NCBI RefSeq assembly: GCF_004208535.1
Contig: NZ_SGIS01000018.1
Span: forward strand, 39,268-103,267
Reading direction: 5' to 3'
DNA length: 64,000 nt
Source of the DNA: Sphingomonas populi
GTDB taxonomy: Bacteria; Pseudomonadota; Alphaproteobacteria; Sphingomonadales; Sphingomonadaceae
Below, one piece after another: positions 1 to 9,214 of the stretch (positions are counted from its first letter, which is position 1; each line of letters opens with the position of its first letter). The translations under genes and the position numbers were made by a program. The notes under the pieces are model-generated. The model worked only from the letters and a program-made list of their open reading frames with translations. It made no database searches and was not told the origin of the DNA.

Positions 1-575
1 ATGAGGATCTCGCCAAGCGCGTCGCCGACGGGCTGGGCATCGATCTGCCGAAGAAGGCCAAGGCCGCCAAGGAGCCGATCGACATGGCGCCGTCCGATGC
101 CTTGTCGATCCACAAGAACATGAAGCCGACGCTCGAAGGCCGGTCGGTCGGCATCCTCATCGCCGACGGCACGGACGCTGCGGAACTCGACGCGGTCATC
201 AAGGCGGTCGAGGCGGAGAAGGCGCGGGCGATTATCGTCGCGCCGAAGGTCGGCGGCGCCAAGCTGTCCGACGGGACGGTGCGCAAGGCCGACGGTCAGC
301 TCGCCGGCTCGCCGAGCCAGATCTTCGACGCGGTCGCGATCATCCTGTCAGACGCCGGCTGCAAGGCGCTGCTCAAGGAAGGCGCGGCGGTGCAGTTCGC
401 GATGGACGCGTTCGGGCATCTCAAGGCGATCGGCGCCAGCGCCGCCGCCAAGCCGCTGCTCGACAAGGCCGGCGTCGAAGCGGACGCGGGCGTCACCGAT
501 CTCGGCAAGGCGTTCGTCGCGGCGGCCAAGCACCGCTTCTACGATCGCGAGCCGAACGTGCGGACTTTGGCCTGA
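1..575 (+). CDS. katE: Large-subunit catalase HPII, C-terminal part (5' truncated by window edge)
   Basis: The frame is open from the first bases of the window, so only the last ~190 residues of a longer protein are present. The segment reads as the C-terminal extension of monofunctional large-subunit catalases (HPII/KatE type): the line GRSVGILIADGTD opens the DJ-1/PfpI-like (class I amidotransferase-fold) domain, and the end KHRFYDREPNVRTLA is typical of the family. This domain is structural; the heme-binding catalase core, which dismutates hydrogen peroxide in the cytoplasm, lies upstream of the window. A hairpin terminator follows at once. The internal ATG at 84 is not a real start. Family assignment is strong; the core could not be checked. 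Confidence 0.88.
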   Translation, partial: EDLAKRVADGLGIDLPKKAKAAKEPIDMAPSDALSIHKNMKPTLEGRSVGILIADGTDAAELDAVIKAVEAEKARAIIVAPKVGGAKLSDGTVRKADGQLAGSPSQIFDAVAIILSDAGCKALLKEGAAVQFAMDAFGHLKAIGASAAAKPLLDKAGVEADAGVTDLGKAFVAAAKHRFYDREPNVRTLA

Positions 576-581
576 TTTACG

Positions 582-614
582 AACCCGGCCGGCGATGGCT
601 GGCCGGGTTTGATT
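582..614 (+). terminator. Rho-independent terminator after katE
   Basis: A perfect 9-base stem (AACCCGGCC at 582-590 pairing with GGCCGGGTT at 601-609) with a 10-base loop sits 7 bases after the katE stop and is followed by a short T-rich stretch (TTTGATTT). Confidence 0.7.
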
Positions 615-922
615 TGGGCGGGCGGCTGTTGACCGGGGACCGTAACCGGCTCGCGCATTGGCGGGGATAGATGGCAAAGGTGAGCCACAGGACGCACCGT
701 GCGGGAGTGCCACTTTTGACGGTGCCCGACGTGCGGACGCACCCCTCGCGCGGTACGAAAAGGCGCCTCATGGTTGGTGCAGACACTGTCAAAGGGCGTG
801 GCCAGCAGCATGCCATTGGCCCTGCGTGTAGGACAGGTCCAGTGGCATGAGGTGGCGAAGGGCGGAAAAGGGGTGAAGGATCGCCTGACCGCTTTCATTC
901 GGTCAGCCTGCGTGAGTAGGCG
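615..922. other. Gene-free stretch between convergent genes
   Basis: This space lies between the 3' ends of katE (plus) and the metallo-beta-lactamase-fold gene (minus). Several open frames cross it, but none has a recognisable protein family, a ribosome binding site or continuity with a neighbour. I see nothing functional here. Confidence 0.5.
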
Positions 923-1993
923 TCAGGCCGACCCGAAGATGTAGCTGCTTCCGACGACCGACCGGATCACTTTTTGCGGCATGGCAGCCATCGCGGCGGA
1001 GACAAATGTCTCGCCGGTGCAGTGGCCCGGAATGACGTAATCCGGGTTGATCGCCTGCATGAGTGCCAAGGTTTCCATCGCCTGATCCCGCGTCTGCGGG
1101 GGGACAAGGTGAAAACCTCCAACGATCGCGTGGACCTTGTCGATGCCGGATACGGCCTGCGCGCGCCGCACCGTATTGATGATGCCGCGATGGCTGCACG
1201 AACCGATCACGACCAATCCGCGTCCCGCAACATTGAAGGCCGTGCCGAGTTCGTGCTCGGCATCGTCAACGACGAAGCTCTTGTCGCGCTTCGCGGGATC
1301 GAGCAGATGCCGGTCGCAATTCTGGCCGAGGAGCATTCCGGTCGGCACACGCGGACGTTCTGGTGAGACGAACGGGATTTGGCCCGTTGTGAAACCCTGC
1401 CCGGCGACGATCCGGGGATCGCCCGAGACGATGAGGTCGATCCCGGCCTGACGGATCGCCGGCCGATCGATCGCACCGAAGGACGCGCCGTCTGGATCGG
1501 TTCCACGGATGCGGGCGCAGAACGCTTCCTCGCCGCCCACGAACAAGGGCGTTCCGCGCCGGACTTTCCCACTCGCGAGAAAGCCATCAAGACCACCGAA
1601 ATGATCATAATGGCCGTGGCTCAATACCATCGCGTCGATCGTACCTGGCTCGATGCCCAGCAAGGCCATATTGTTGAGCAAGGCAGCCGGAGTATATCCG
1701 AAATCGATCAAAGTCGTGCGCGCCGCGCCGGCGGCAGACGACTTCGCCAACAGGGAATATCCCCATTGCCCGGCAAAGGCCGTGTGATAATCGGCGGTGA
1801 TTGGCGGCGGCACGACACGAATATCGGGCCGTGTGATCGATGCGCCGAAGACGCTCGTCGTGCTGTCGACCAGCACGGTCAGGTGGAGCAGATCGACAGA
1901 CGGCACCGCAAGCGCGTTGGCCGCATATAGCCGCGACGCCGGTATCAACGATGCGCCCGCCAAGGCCAGAAGTGATCGGCGACTCAGCTCCAC
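923..1993 (-). CDS. Tat-exported MBL-fold metallohydrolase
   Basis: A 356-residue metallo-beta-lactamase-fold hydrolase. The N-terminus MELSRRSLLALAGA is a twin-arginine signal, so the protein is predicted to be folded before export to the periplasm. The metal-binding motif HGHYDH is at residues 126-131, and later histidines in GSCSHRG and PGHC fit the remaining zinc ligands. Layout and the long spacer resemble the family annotated as 7,8-dihydropterin-6-methyl-4-(beta-D-ribofuranosyl)aminobenzene-5'-phosphate synthase-like proteins. The substrate is not evident. The start is a GTG preceded by GGAGG at 5-base spacing. It stands alone, convergent with katE. Confidence 0.8.
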   Translation of the reverse strand: MELSRRSLLALAGASLIPASRLYAANALAVPSVDLLHLTVLVDSTTSVFGASITRPDIRVVPPPITADYHTAFAGQWGYSLLAKSSAAGAARTTLIDFGYTPAALLNNMALLGIEPGTIDAMVLSHGHYDHFGGLDGFLASGKVRRGTPLFVGGEEAFCARIRGTDPDGASFGAIDRPAIRQAGIDLIVSGDPRIVAGQGFTTGQIPFVSPERPRVPTGMLLGQNCDRHLLDPAKRDKSFVVDDAEHELGTAFNVAGRGLVVIGSCSHRGIINTVRRAQAVSGIDKVHAIVGGFHLVPPQTRDQAMETLALMQAINPDYVIPGHCTGETFVSAAMAAMPQKVIRSVVGSSYIFGSA

Positions 1994-2091
1994 GACTTCC
2001 TCCGAAAGCTCGTGGCGTTACCGCTGCCAGATTATAGCGGGCGACGAAAGCCGCATTAACGCTGCCTCCGCTTTCCGTCCGGCTCCCCGCG

Positions 2092-2427
2092 TCACCGCCG
2101 CTGGCGCGACACCACGATGCCGCCGAGCAGCAGCGCGACGCCCAGCCCGATCAGCAGCATCGCCAGCGCGTTGCCGCCGATCTCGCTCGAATTGGCGGCG
2201 CTGATCGCGCGGGCTGCCGAGTCGGCGTCGGTCGCGGTCATCTGCGCGGCGAAGGCGGCTTCGTCGCAGCGGGCGACCATGTCCGCGCCATTGTCCTTCA
2301 TCTTGTCGCGGCATTGCTGCGCCTGCGCGGCATCCGCCTTCGGCGGGCCGCCCGTCACCTGCATCACCGCGCCCGCGACGAGCAGCACCAGCCCCAGTAC
2401 GATCAGGACGATCGGGTTCTTCTTCAT
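2092..2427 (-). CDS. Small two-helix membrane protein, unknown function
   Basis: About 111 residues: an N-terminal hydrophobic helix (residues ~5-25), a polar middle with two cysteines (QQCRDKM and ARCDEA), and a second helix near the C-terminus (ALAMLLIGLGVALLLGGIVV) followed by a basic tail. I chose the ATG at 2427 because AGGA sits 6 bases before it, whereas it would touch the alternative ATG at 2433. I do not recognise the family. The next gene upstream also encodes a small envelope protein. Confidence 0.6.
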   Translation of the reverse strand: MKKNPIVLIVLGLVLLVAGAVMQVTGGPPKADAAQAQQCRDKMKDNGADMVARCDEAAFAAQMTATDADSAARAISAANSSEIGGNALAMLLIGLGVALLLGGIVVSRQRR

Positions 2428-2478
2428 GAGCATTCCTCTCGACCGTCCCGCCGGCGTGTCGGCCGGCGGGACATGGCA

Positions 2479-2856
2479 TCAGAACCGGACCTGGCTTTCC
2501 AGTTCGTCGGCGCGGGCCGCCGTCTTCAGCACGACGCAGCGGCTATCGACGGTGTCGCTGTTGACCTTGCAGCTATAATCACGCTCGGCGATCCAGCGGC
2601 GTTCCTGATCGCGCAGCGCCAGCTTCTCGGACGGATTGCTGGCCAGTTGGCGCATCACGCGCTGATAGGCCTTGTTGAGGCGATCGTCCTGCGCGCCGGA
2701 TTCACGCTGCGCGCAGACGTTGCGCTGGACGGTGTTGTTGCCGGCGCGCGCCATACAGGCTCCGAAGGCCGCGGAGAGGTGCGGCGAGTCCTGCGCGATT
2801 GCCGGAGCGGCGGTGCCGGCGACGACGGCCAAAGCCAGGACGAAGGTCGATTTCAT
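2479..2856 (-). CDS. LprI-like (DUF1311) exported protein
   Basis: A 125-residue exported protein with a cleavable signal peptide (MKSTFVLALAVVAGTAAPAIAQ). The mature part carries the cysteine pattern and the C-terminal WIAERDYSC ... RCVVLKTAARADELE line typical of DUF1311/LprI, a family named for a lysozyme inhibitor; the role here is unproven. The start at 2856 is chosen because AGGAG lies 6 to 7 bases upstream and the signal peptide begins there. A frame opening at 2901 would place 15 unlikely residues before the signal. Confidence 0.75.
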   Translation of the reverse strand: MKSTFVLALAVVAGTAAPAIAQDSPHLSAAFGACMARAGNNTVQRNVCAQRESGAQDDRLNKAYQRVMRQLASNPSEKLALRDQERRWIAERDYSCKVNSDTVDSRCVVLKTAARADELESQVRF

Positions 2857-2980
2857 ACGTGTCTCCTGATGTTTCCGATACGCTTCCGTTACGGAACGCA
2901 CGACATCGCAATGGGCTGCATGTCTTTCGAACGTATCACGACATCGGCTACCGCGCCGGTCGGGCGCGGACGGTGCTGCC

Positions 2981-5900
2981 TCAATCGAGCGCCACGCCGT
3001 AGAGCGCGTGATGGGTCAGCACGAACAGCGTCTTGCCCTGCGCGCCGCCGACCAGCAGTTGCAGCGGCCGCTCGGGCAGGTCGATCCGGCCGATCGCCTT
3101 GCCATCCGGCGCGTAGACGAACACCTGCCCGTTGGCGACGTAGACGCGGCCCTGCGCGTCGGTGGTCACGCTCTCGCCGCCGCGATCGGCGACCTTGGTG
3201 AGGTCGCGCACCGCGCCGCCGGCGGCGACACGGCCGCGATAGGTCTTGTTCTCCGATGCGTTGGTGACGAACACTTGGTCGCCCACGCGCGCGGTGGTGA
3301 AGCCGTAGCTGTCGAGCGCATCCGAGAAGCGCCAGCCGAGGAAATTGGATGGCCCCTGCTGGAACGTCCGGTAGGCGGGCAGCGTGAGGCTGCCGTCGGG
3401 CGAAACATATTCGCGTGGGTGGGCGAGGCCGATGTCACGCACGAACATGTCGGCGAGCGTCGGGTAGGTGTAGGTCTTGGGGTTGAGCTGATCCTTGAAC
3501 TCGCCATTGACCCAATAGTCGACCGGCAGCACCGTCGCCGCGCCGGGATGATCGGTGGCGGGCGTCGGCGGGATCACCGTGATCGCGCCGTCGCGGGCGG
3601 CGGGGTCGAGACTGTAGACGGTGCCGTCGCGCCCGTCCGACGACAGCACCAGCAGCTTGCCCGAACGATCGACCGCGAGGTTGACGGGATCGAGCGGCGT
3701 GTCGCGTACCACCACTAGCCCGTCCGCGCGCGACCATGCGTAGATGCGCTGTTTCCAGTGATCGACGAAATAGAGTTTGCCCTGCGCATCGATCGCGCCG
3801 CCCGCGGCGGAGAAGAAGCCGTCGGCGAGCCGTTCGACCTTAATGTTCGCGAATGCGCCATCCGGGGCGGGGACGACGGGGTCGGCAGGCACGTCGAGCG
3901 CGGCGAACTCGCGTTCGCGCACTTCCAGCCCATGCGTCACGTCCTGAATGGCGTTGTCATAGGCGAATTTGCTCGCGCGTAGGTACGTCGCGCAGCCGTT
4001 CTCGTCGCAGGTGCCAAGCCCGCTCTCGGCGTTGACGTGCATGTTACGGAAGCGGATGCGTTGGGAGTCGGTCAGCCGCACCGCCGCCGCTGCAGGCTTG
4101 AGCGAGCGCGTGACGCGATAGGCGTGGAGATTGGCGATCAGCAGGTCGTGGCTGTGGCGGATCTCGAACGAGACCGCATCCTGACTTTCGCCCGCTTCCT
4201 CCTCGGTTTGCGGCGCGAGGAACTCCCAATTGGCGACATGATCGAGCACGAAGTCGGCGCGGGCGTGATGCTCGATCGACATCTGGTAGACATGCCCCGG
4301 CGTATCGGTGTCGGAGACGAGCATGCCGGCCTGCGCATATGTGTTGGGGCTCCACAGATTGGCGAAGGTGCCGCCACCGCCGCGCACCCACAGGCTCGGA
4401 TATTGCGCGTCCCAGCGTTTGGCGGGGTCGGCATCGCCGGTGTGGTTGGCGTTGTACGGGTCGAACCGGCTGCCGTCGGCGAGGTCGGTGCCGTGGCCGC
4501 CCTGGAACTTGACGTCCTCGACCAGTGAGTTCGCACCGGCCTGCCACAGCAAGGCGGTCGCGCGCGGGTTGATCCCGCCGGTGAACAGGCCGAGCCCGGA
4601 GACGATCGCATCGCCGCCGCGTGCGCTCTCGATCAGCGGCTTGGCGATGCCGACGCCTTGGAAGGCAGGGGTGCGATCGGGCAGGATGATCTGGGTGAGG
4701 CTCGGGTGGAGCGCGACTAGCACCGTGTCTGGCTTGAGTCGCAATGTATCGGTGACGACGTAGCGCCCGGCCGGGAAATAGACGGTGCGGTGCGTGTCGA
4801 TCGCGCGCTGGATCGCGGCGGTGTCGTCGCTCGCGTTGTCGCCTTTCGCGCCGAGCGTGTGGACGTTGGCCCATGCGGTGGTCGCCGGCAGCGCGCGGAT
4901 CGCAGGGGGTGGCGGTGCTGGCAGGCGCGCGAGCGGGGCGGCTTGCATCACTGTATCGTAGTGGCCGGTCATGCCGAGGCCGGGTAGCGTCAGGCCGTAG
5001 CCGAACCGGCTCACCCGGTACGTCGGGCCGGCACCCGCGACCGTTTTGCCGCTGTCGCGGAAGCGCGCGAAGGTCGGCGTGGCGCTGGCGACGGCGTTCT
5101 CGAAGCCGATTTGGGTGTAGACGTTGTTCTCGTTGCTGATGATGACGGCGGCGTTCGACACGTTCTCGAACCGCACGTCCTTGCCCCACAGCCAGTCGCC
5201 ATAGCCGCGATCCACGTCGATCGCGGTCGGCACGTTGCGGAAGGCGACGTTGACCAAGGTCAGGCCCGCCTCATGCTCGCGGATCGCCGCTTCGCGCTGC
5301 CCGTCGAAGCTCGAATCGAGCAAGGTGAACTGCCATGCCGGTGACGGCTTCTCGGTGAGGATGCCGTAGCGCCCGCCGTGAAAGTGCAAATCCTCGGCCT
5401 GATTGGCGACCTGATAGAGTCCGGCCAGCCCCGAGCCGAGGTCGAAGTCGATATGCGCGAGATAGGCGTGCTGCGCGGCGTGGAAACGGATCGCGGTGGC
5501 GGCGGGGTTGCCCGCGCCGATCGCGAAATCCACGTTCGCCAGCGCAGGATAGAAGGTGCCGGGGTTGGCGTCGGCGATGTCGGGGTTGAACGGCACGCTG
5601 CCCGGCGGCGGGAAGGGCACGCGCCCGGCCTTGAGCCGCTCGCTTGCGCGAATTCCGGCCTCGCCGGGTCTGGCACCAGCGAAGATCACCATGTTGGCGA
5701 CGCCTTGTTGGAACCCCGGCGTCGCATCCCCCAGCACGATCACGGGCCGCGTCTTGCCGACGCCGAACACGCGCACGCCCGGCCAGATGTAGAGCGTGCG
5801 GCTGATCCGGTAGCGCCCCGACGGCACGAACACGATCCCGCCGCCGCCCTTATCCGCTGCCGCGTCGATCGCCTGTTGCAGCGCGGCGGCATCGTCGCTG

Positions 5901-6046
5901 CGCCCGTCTCGCGCGCCCGCGACGGTGACGGCGCGGGGATCGTCTGGCGCGGTGACGTACACCGATGGCGATGCCGCGACCGGCGTTGCCGCGACCAACG
6001 TGGTGGCGAGGAGCGGGGCGCGAAACGGGGTGAACCAGCCGGACAT
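2981..6046 (-). CDS. Secreted GH28/GH55-like beta-helix protein with C-terminal beta-propeller
   Basis: About 1021 residues with a signal peptide (cleavage near TPVAASP). Two repeats of the pectate-lyase-3 type right-handed beta-helix start follow: DGRSDDAAALQQAID with VPSGRYRISRTLYI near residues 50-90, and GDNASDDTAAIQRAID with FPAGRYVVTDTLRL near 400-440. This two-helix layout is seen in GH55-like glucanases. The last ~280 residues (GGAIDAQGKLYFVDHWKQRI onward) form SMP-30/NHL-like propeller repeats. The protein is likely a periplasmic or surface polysaccharide-acting enzyme or binder; the substrate is not known. The start at 6046 has AAGGA 6 bases upstream. It lies just downstream of a TonB receptor, separated by a terminator-like hairpin. 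Confidence 0.78.
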   Translation of the reverse strand: MSGWFTPFRAPLLATTLVAATPVAASPSVYVTAPDDPRAVTVAGARDGRSDDAAALQQAIDAAADKGGGGIVFVPSGRYRISRTLYIWPGVRVFGVGKTRPVIVLGDATPGFQQGVANMVIFAGARPGEAGIRASERLKAGRVPFPPPGSVPFNPDIADANPGTFYPALANVDFAIGAGNPAATAIRFHAAQHAYLAHIDFDLGSGLAGLYQVANQAEDLHFHGGRYGILTEKPSPAWQFTLLDSSFDGQREAAIREHEAGLTLVNVAFRNVPTAIDVDRGYGDWLWGKDVRFENVSNAAVIISNENNVYTQIGFENAVASATPTFARFRDSGKTVAGAGPTYRVSRFGYGLTLPGLGMTGHYDTVMQAAPLARLPAPPPPAIRALPATTAWANVHTLGAKGDNASDDTAAIQRAIDTHRTVYFPAGRYVVTDTLRLKPDTVLVALHPSLTQIILPDRTPAFQGVGIAKPLIESARGGDAIVSGLGLFTGGINPRATALLWQAGANSLVEDVKFQGGHGTDLADGSRFDPYNANHTGDADPAKRWDAQYPSLWVRGGGGTFANLWSPNTYAQAGMLVSDTDTPGHVYQMSIEHHARADFVLDHVANWEFLAPQTEEEAGESQDAVSFEIRHSHDLLIANLHAYRVTRSLKPAAAAVRLTDSQRIRFRNMHVNAESGLGTCDENGCATYLRASKFAYDNAIQDVTHGLEVREREFAALDVPADPVVPAPDGAFANIKVERLADGFFSAAGGAIDAQGKLYFVDHWKQRIYAWSRADGLVVVRDTPLDPVNLAVDRSGKLLVLSSDGRDGTVYSLDPAARDGAITVIPPTPATDHPGAATVLPVDYWVNGEFKDQLNPKTYTYPTLADMFVRDIGLAHPREYVSPDGSLTLPAYRTFQQGPSNFLGWRFSDALDSYGFTTARVGDQVFVTNASENKTYRGRVAAGGAVRDLTKVADRGGESVTTDAQGRVYVANGQVFVYAPDGKAIGRIDLPERPLQLLVGGAQGKTLFVLTHHALYGVALD

Positions 6047-6054
6047 GGCGCATC

Positions 6055-6089
6055 CTTGAAAAAAGATGTCCCGGCCAATCGACCGGGAC
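6055..6089 (-). terminator. Intercistronic terminator or attenuator between TonB receptor and beta-helix gene
   Basis: On the minus strand a 7-base stem (GTCCCGG/CCGGGAC, plus-strand arms 6068-6074 and 6083-6089) is followed 3 bases later by six T residues (plus-strand A run 6059-6064), just before the ribosome binding site of the beta-helix gene. A second hairpin (CCCGGCC-ACC-GGCCGGG, 6099-6115) sits directly upstream. Together they could end most receptor transcripts and lower expression of the downstream gene. Confidence 0.6.
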
Positions 6090-6132
6090 GAGGGGGCGCC
6101 CGGCCACCGGCCGGGGCTAGGGGAGGACAATC

Positions 6133-9100
6133 CTAGAAATTGAAGCGCGCGCCAACCCGGAACAGCCGGCCGAGCGTATCGTACAGGCCCTGGTTGACGT
6201 CGATGCCGGTGTTGGTCTGCGGCGACGGCGCCGGATCATGATCGAGCAGATTGTCGACCTTGAAATAGACGTTGAGCTTCTGGGTGACGTTGAACGACCC
6301 GCCGAGATCGAGATAGAAAGCGCCGGGCATGGTGTTGTTGTCGATCGTCGGGTGTTGCGTGGTCGAGACCGGGCAGTTGCCGGCGCTGCACACGACATAT
6401 TCGTTGTTGTAGGCGCCGTCGCTGAACCAGCGCTGCTGCACCGACAGGCTGAACCGGTCGGTCGTCCAGTTTTCGGTTGCGAGCAGCTTCCAGTGCGGCG
6501 TGTTGCCTGCGTTGACCCCGGCGCTCTGCGTCGGGATCGTGCCGGGCACGCCCGAATCGGTGATGAAGTTCTTCACGTTGGTGGCGAGGCCGCGCAGCTC
6601 GAATCGGCCGGGCAGGCCGACATCGCCGAGGTTGAACTGATAGCTCGCCTCGATGTCGAAACCGTCGGTGAAGATCGAGGCGAGGTTGAACGCCTGGAGG
6701 TTGACGTACGGCGGGGTGCCGGCACCGGGGTTGAGGTTGAACGCGCCGCACAGCGAGGTGATGTTGTTGAGATAGCAGAGGTCCACCTCCTGCTGCGCGT
6801 TGAGCGTCGAGATCACGCCGTTCACCTTGATCCGGTAATAATCGAACGACGCGCTGAACCCCGGCAGCCAGTGCGGCCGCGACAATACGATGCCCGCCGT
6901 GGTGTTGCGCGCGATTTCGGGCTTCAGGGCGGTGTTGCCGATCGCGTTCTGCAGGATGGTCAGCGTCGCGGGAACGCCGTTCGGGCGGTTGGGATCGGAA
7001 TTGGAGAAATTGGGTATGGTGGTGGTGATCGGCGCGGCGAACAGCTCCGAAAGATTGGGCGCGCGCACGTCGCGCGAGGTGACCGCGCGCAGGCGGACGC
7101 CGTCGATCGGCGTGTCCCAGGTGCCGCCGATCTTCCACGTATAGACCGTGCCCGACGTGCTGTAATTGGTCACGCGGCCGGCGACGTTGAGGTTGGCGCT
7201 GCCGAGCGTCTCGGATTTGAGGAACGGCAGGTTCACTTCGAGGAAGCCTTCGGCAACGTGATAGCTGCCGCGCCCGGCGTGGTAATTGCCGGCGTACCAG
7301 TTGGTGCCGGCGGTGTTCAGCACCGGATCGGCCGGATAGGCGCTGGTGTACGGGGTCTCGGTCGAGATGCCGTCGCCGATGCCGTTGCCATACGGATCGC
7401 CGATGACATGGTAGAATTCGTTGCGATATTCGGCACCCGCCGCGACCGAGACCGGCCCGGCCCACAGGCTCAGCGGCGAACCGCTGAAGCTGAAGTTGAA
7501 CGCGTCCTGAGTCTGGCGGGTGTGCTGGTACGGCCCGTTGCCCGGCTCGATATATTCCAGCGCGGCGGCGCTCGGCGCCGCGCCGCCGATGATGTTGATC
7601 GGCACGCAGCCGTTCGCGCGCGCGATCGGGTCCGCGCAGACGATCTGCCCGCCGAGGCTGATCGCCTGGATCGCGGCATTGTAGCGCGGCGTCAGCGTGA
7701 TGTTCTTGACGTGGATGTCGGTGATGTTCTCGCCATGCTCGTAGGAGACGTCATAGTTCCAGCGCGTGCCGAACACCTGCAGCTTGCCCGCCGCCCCGCC
7801 GACGAAGCGATATTGCTTGCGCGTCGGATAGACGGTGATGTTCTTCGGCAACTGGCCGTTGCTGCTCCCGAACTGGAAACTGGTGATGCCCGCAGTCCGA
7901 CATGCATCCTGGATCGTGGTGGGCACGAACGGGTTCGAGCATTGTAGCGTCAGCCCGGATTTGGTCGCGCCGGGGTTGGGCTGGTTCATCGTATCGACCT
8001 GCGCGATGTTGACGGTCGCGTAGAGTTCGTTGTCGGGATCGATGTCGAAGCCGATCCGGCCGTAGCCGTTGTAGCGATCGAGCCGCGATTGCAGCGTCGT
8101 GCCGATGCCGACATTGCCCGACAGATCGCCGCCCTCGCAGAAGCCGCCTTGTGCGTAGCAGCCGGATACGAGGCCGAACGCCGGGTTACCCGGCAACGCT
8201 TTCGAGGGGACGCCGCCCGATCCATATTGGAACTGGAACGGCTTGCCGTTGACGTCGAACGCTGTGCCCTGCAGCGGCCCGCCCGTGATCAGCCCGTATT
8301 TGGTATATTGATACGCCTGCGCATGGTCGCGTACGAGATATTGCGGCGATCCGTCGGTCTTGATGTTGCGATTGAGGAAGGTGGTGGTGCGATACCAGTC
8401 GCGCCCGCCCGCGAGTTGCTCGCCGAACCCGCCGGCGGGAACGCCGTCCTCATGATCATATTCGCCGCTGACTTCGACATGCAGGCGATCGTTGAAGAAG
8501 GCGCGGCCCGCCGCCGCCTGGAACAGCACCTGCTTGTTGTCGCCATAGGTGGTGATGCCGCCCTGGAGATTGGCCTTGAACCCCTCGAAACGCTTGTCGG
8601 TGATGAAGTTGACGACACCGCCGACCGCGTCCGAGCCGTAAGATGCCGAGGCGCCGCCGGTCACCACGTCGACTCGCTTGATGAGCAATTGCGGGAACAG
8701 GCTGATGTCGGGCACGCCGGTCACGTTCGCGCCGACCACGCGCTGGCCGTCGAGCAGGGTGAGCGTGCGGATCGTGCCGAGACCGCGCAGCGAGAACGAG
8801 CTGAGGCCCTGCTGGCCGCTCGAGGTGCTGTTGGTGCCGGTGGTGACGCCGCTCGACCCTTGCAGCGAAGGCAATTGCGCGATGGTGGTGAAGACGTTGG
8901 GTTCGGCGTTGCGCGCGATGTCAGCGGCACCGATCGTCTGGGTCGGGGTGGGGGCGGTAAAGCCGCCGGTGGTGATGCGCGATCCGGTGACGACGATGTC
9001 CTGCTCGGCCGCTTGGGGCGCGTCGGCGGGCAGGGTCGCCGGTGGCGCGGTCTGCGCGGCGGCGGGGCTGGCGATCGCCACCGCGATCAGCGAGGCGAGG

Positions 9101-9174
9101 CTCGCGGTGAGCAGCGTCGTGCGGGCGCGGCGGGGAAGGGCGTTGTGGTCGTCTTCCGAAATCGTGTTGGCCAT
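6133..9174 (-). CDS. TonB-dependent outer-membrane receptor (oligosaccharide type)
   Basis: About 1013 residues: signal peptide to ...SPAAAQTAP, then EQDIVVTGSRITTGGF, the usual plug entry of sphingomonad receptors. The plug follows (SFSLRGLGTIRTLTLLDGQRV, with VDVVTGGASASYGSDAVGGVVNFI) and a long beta-barrel ending in phenylalanine (RVGARFNF). It should import a ligand across the outer membrane using TonB energy. The neighbouring beta-helix enzyme, gluconokinase and GntR regulator point to an oligosaccharide rather than a siderophore, but this is inference. The start at 9174 (MANTISEDD) has GAGGA 5 bases upstream. It begins 40 bases after a deleted gene remnant. Confidence 0.88.
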   Translation of the reverse strand: MANTISEDDHNALPRRARTTLLTASLASLIAVAIASPAAAQTAPPATLPADAPQAAEQDIVVTGSRITTGGFTAPTPTQTIGAADIARNAEPNVFTTIAQLPSLQGSSGVTTGTNSTSSGQQGLSSFSLRGLGTIRTLTLLDGQRVVGANVTGVPDISLFPQLLIKRVDVVTGGASASYGSDAVGGVVNFITDKRFEGFKANLQGGITTYGDNKQVLFQAAAGRAFFNDRLHVEVSGEYDHEDGVPAGGFGEQLAGGRDWYRTTTFLNRNIKTDGSPQYLVRDHAQAYQYTKYGLITGGPLQGTAFDVNGKPFQFQYGSGGVPSKALPGNPAFGLVSGCYAQGGFCEGGDLSGNVGIGTTLQSRLDRYNGYGRIGFDIDPDNELYATVNIAQVDTMNQPNPGATKSGLTLQCSNPFVPTTIQDACRTAGITSFQFGSSNGQLPKNITVYPTRKQYRFVGGAAGKLQVFGTRWNYDVSYEHGENITDIHVKNITLTPRYNAAIQAISLGGQIVCADPIARANGCVPINIIGGAAPSAAALEYIEPGNGPYQHTRQTQDAFNFSFSGSPLSLWAGPVSVAAGAEYRNEFYHVIGDPYGNGIGDGISTETPYTSAYPADPVLNTAGTNWYAGNYHAGRGSYHVAEGFLEVNLPFLKSETLGSANLNVAGRVTNYSTSGTVYTWKIGGTWDTPIDGVRLRAVTSRDVRAPNLSELFAAPITTTIPNFSNSDPNRPNGVPATLTILQNAIGNTALKPEIARNTTAGIVLSRPHWLPGFSASFDYYRIKVNGVISTLNAQQEVDLCYLNNITSLCGAFNLNPGAGTPPYVNLQAFNLASIFTDGFDIEASYQFNLGDVGLPGRFELRGLATNVKNFITDSGVPGTIPTQSAGVNAGNTPHWKLLATENWTTDRFSLSVQQRWFSDGAYNNEYVVCSAGNCPVSTTQHPTIDNNTMPGAFYLDLGGSFNVTQKLNVYFKVDNLLDHDPAPSPQTNTGIDVNQGLYDTLGRLFRVGARFNF

Positions 9175-9214
9175 GATGATCCTCACCTGTTTTATTGTCG
9201 TTTCTTGAAAGCGT

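Noticed and set aside
615..922. Possible small genes in the katE downstream gap
   Set aside because: Several open frames exist on both strands but none has a ribosome binding site, domain or hydrophobic pattern.
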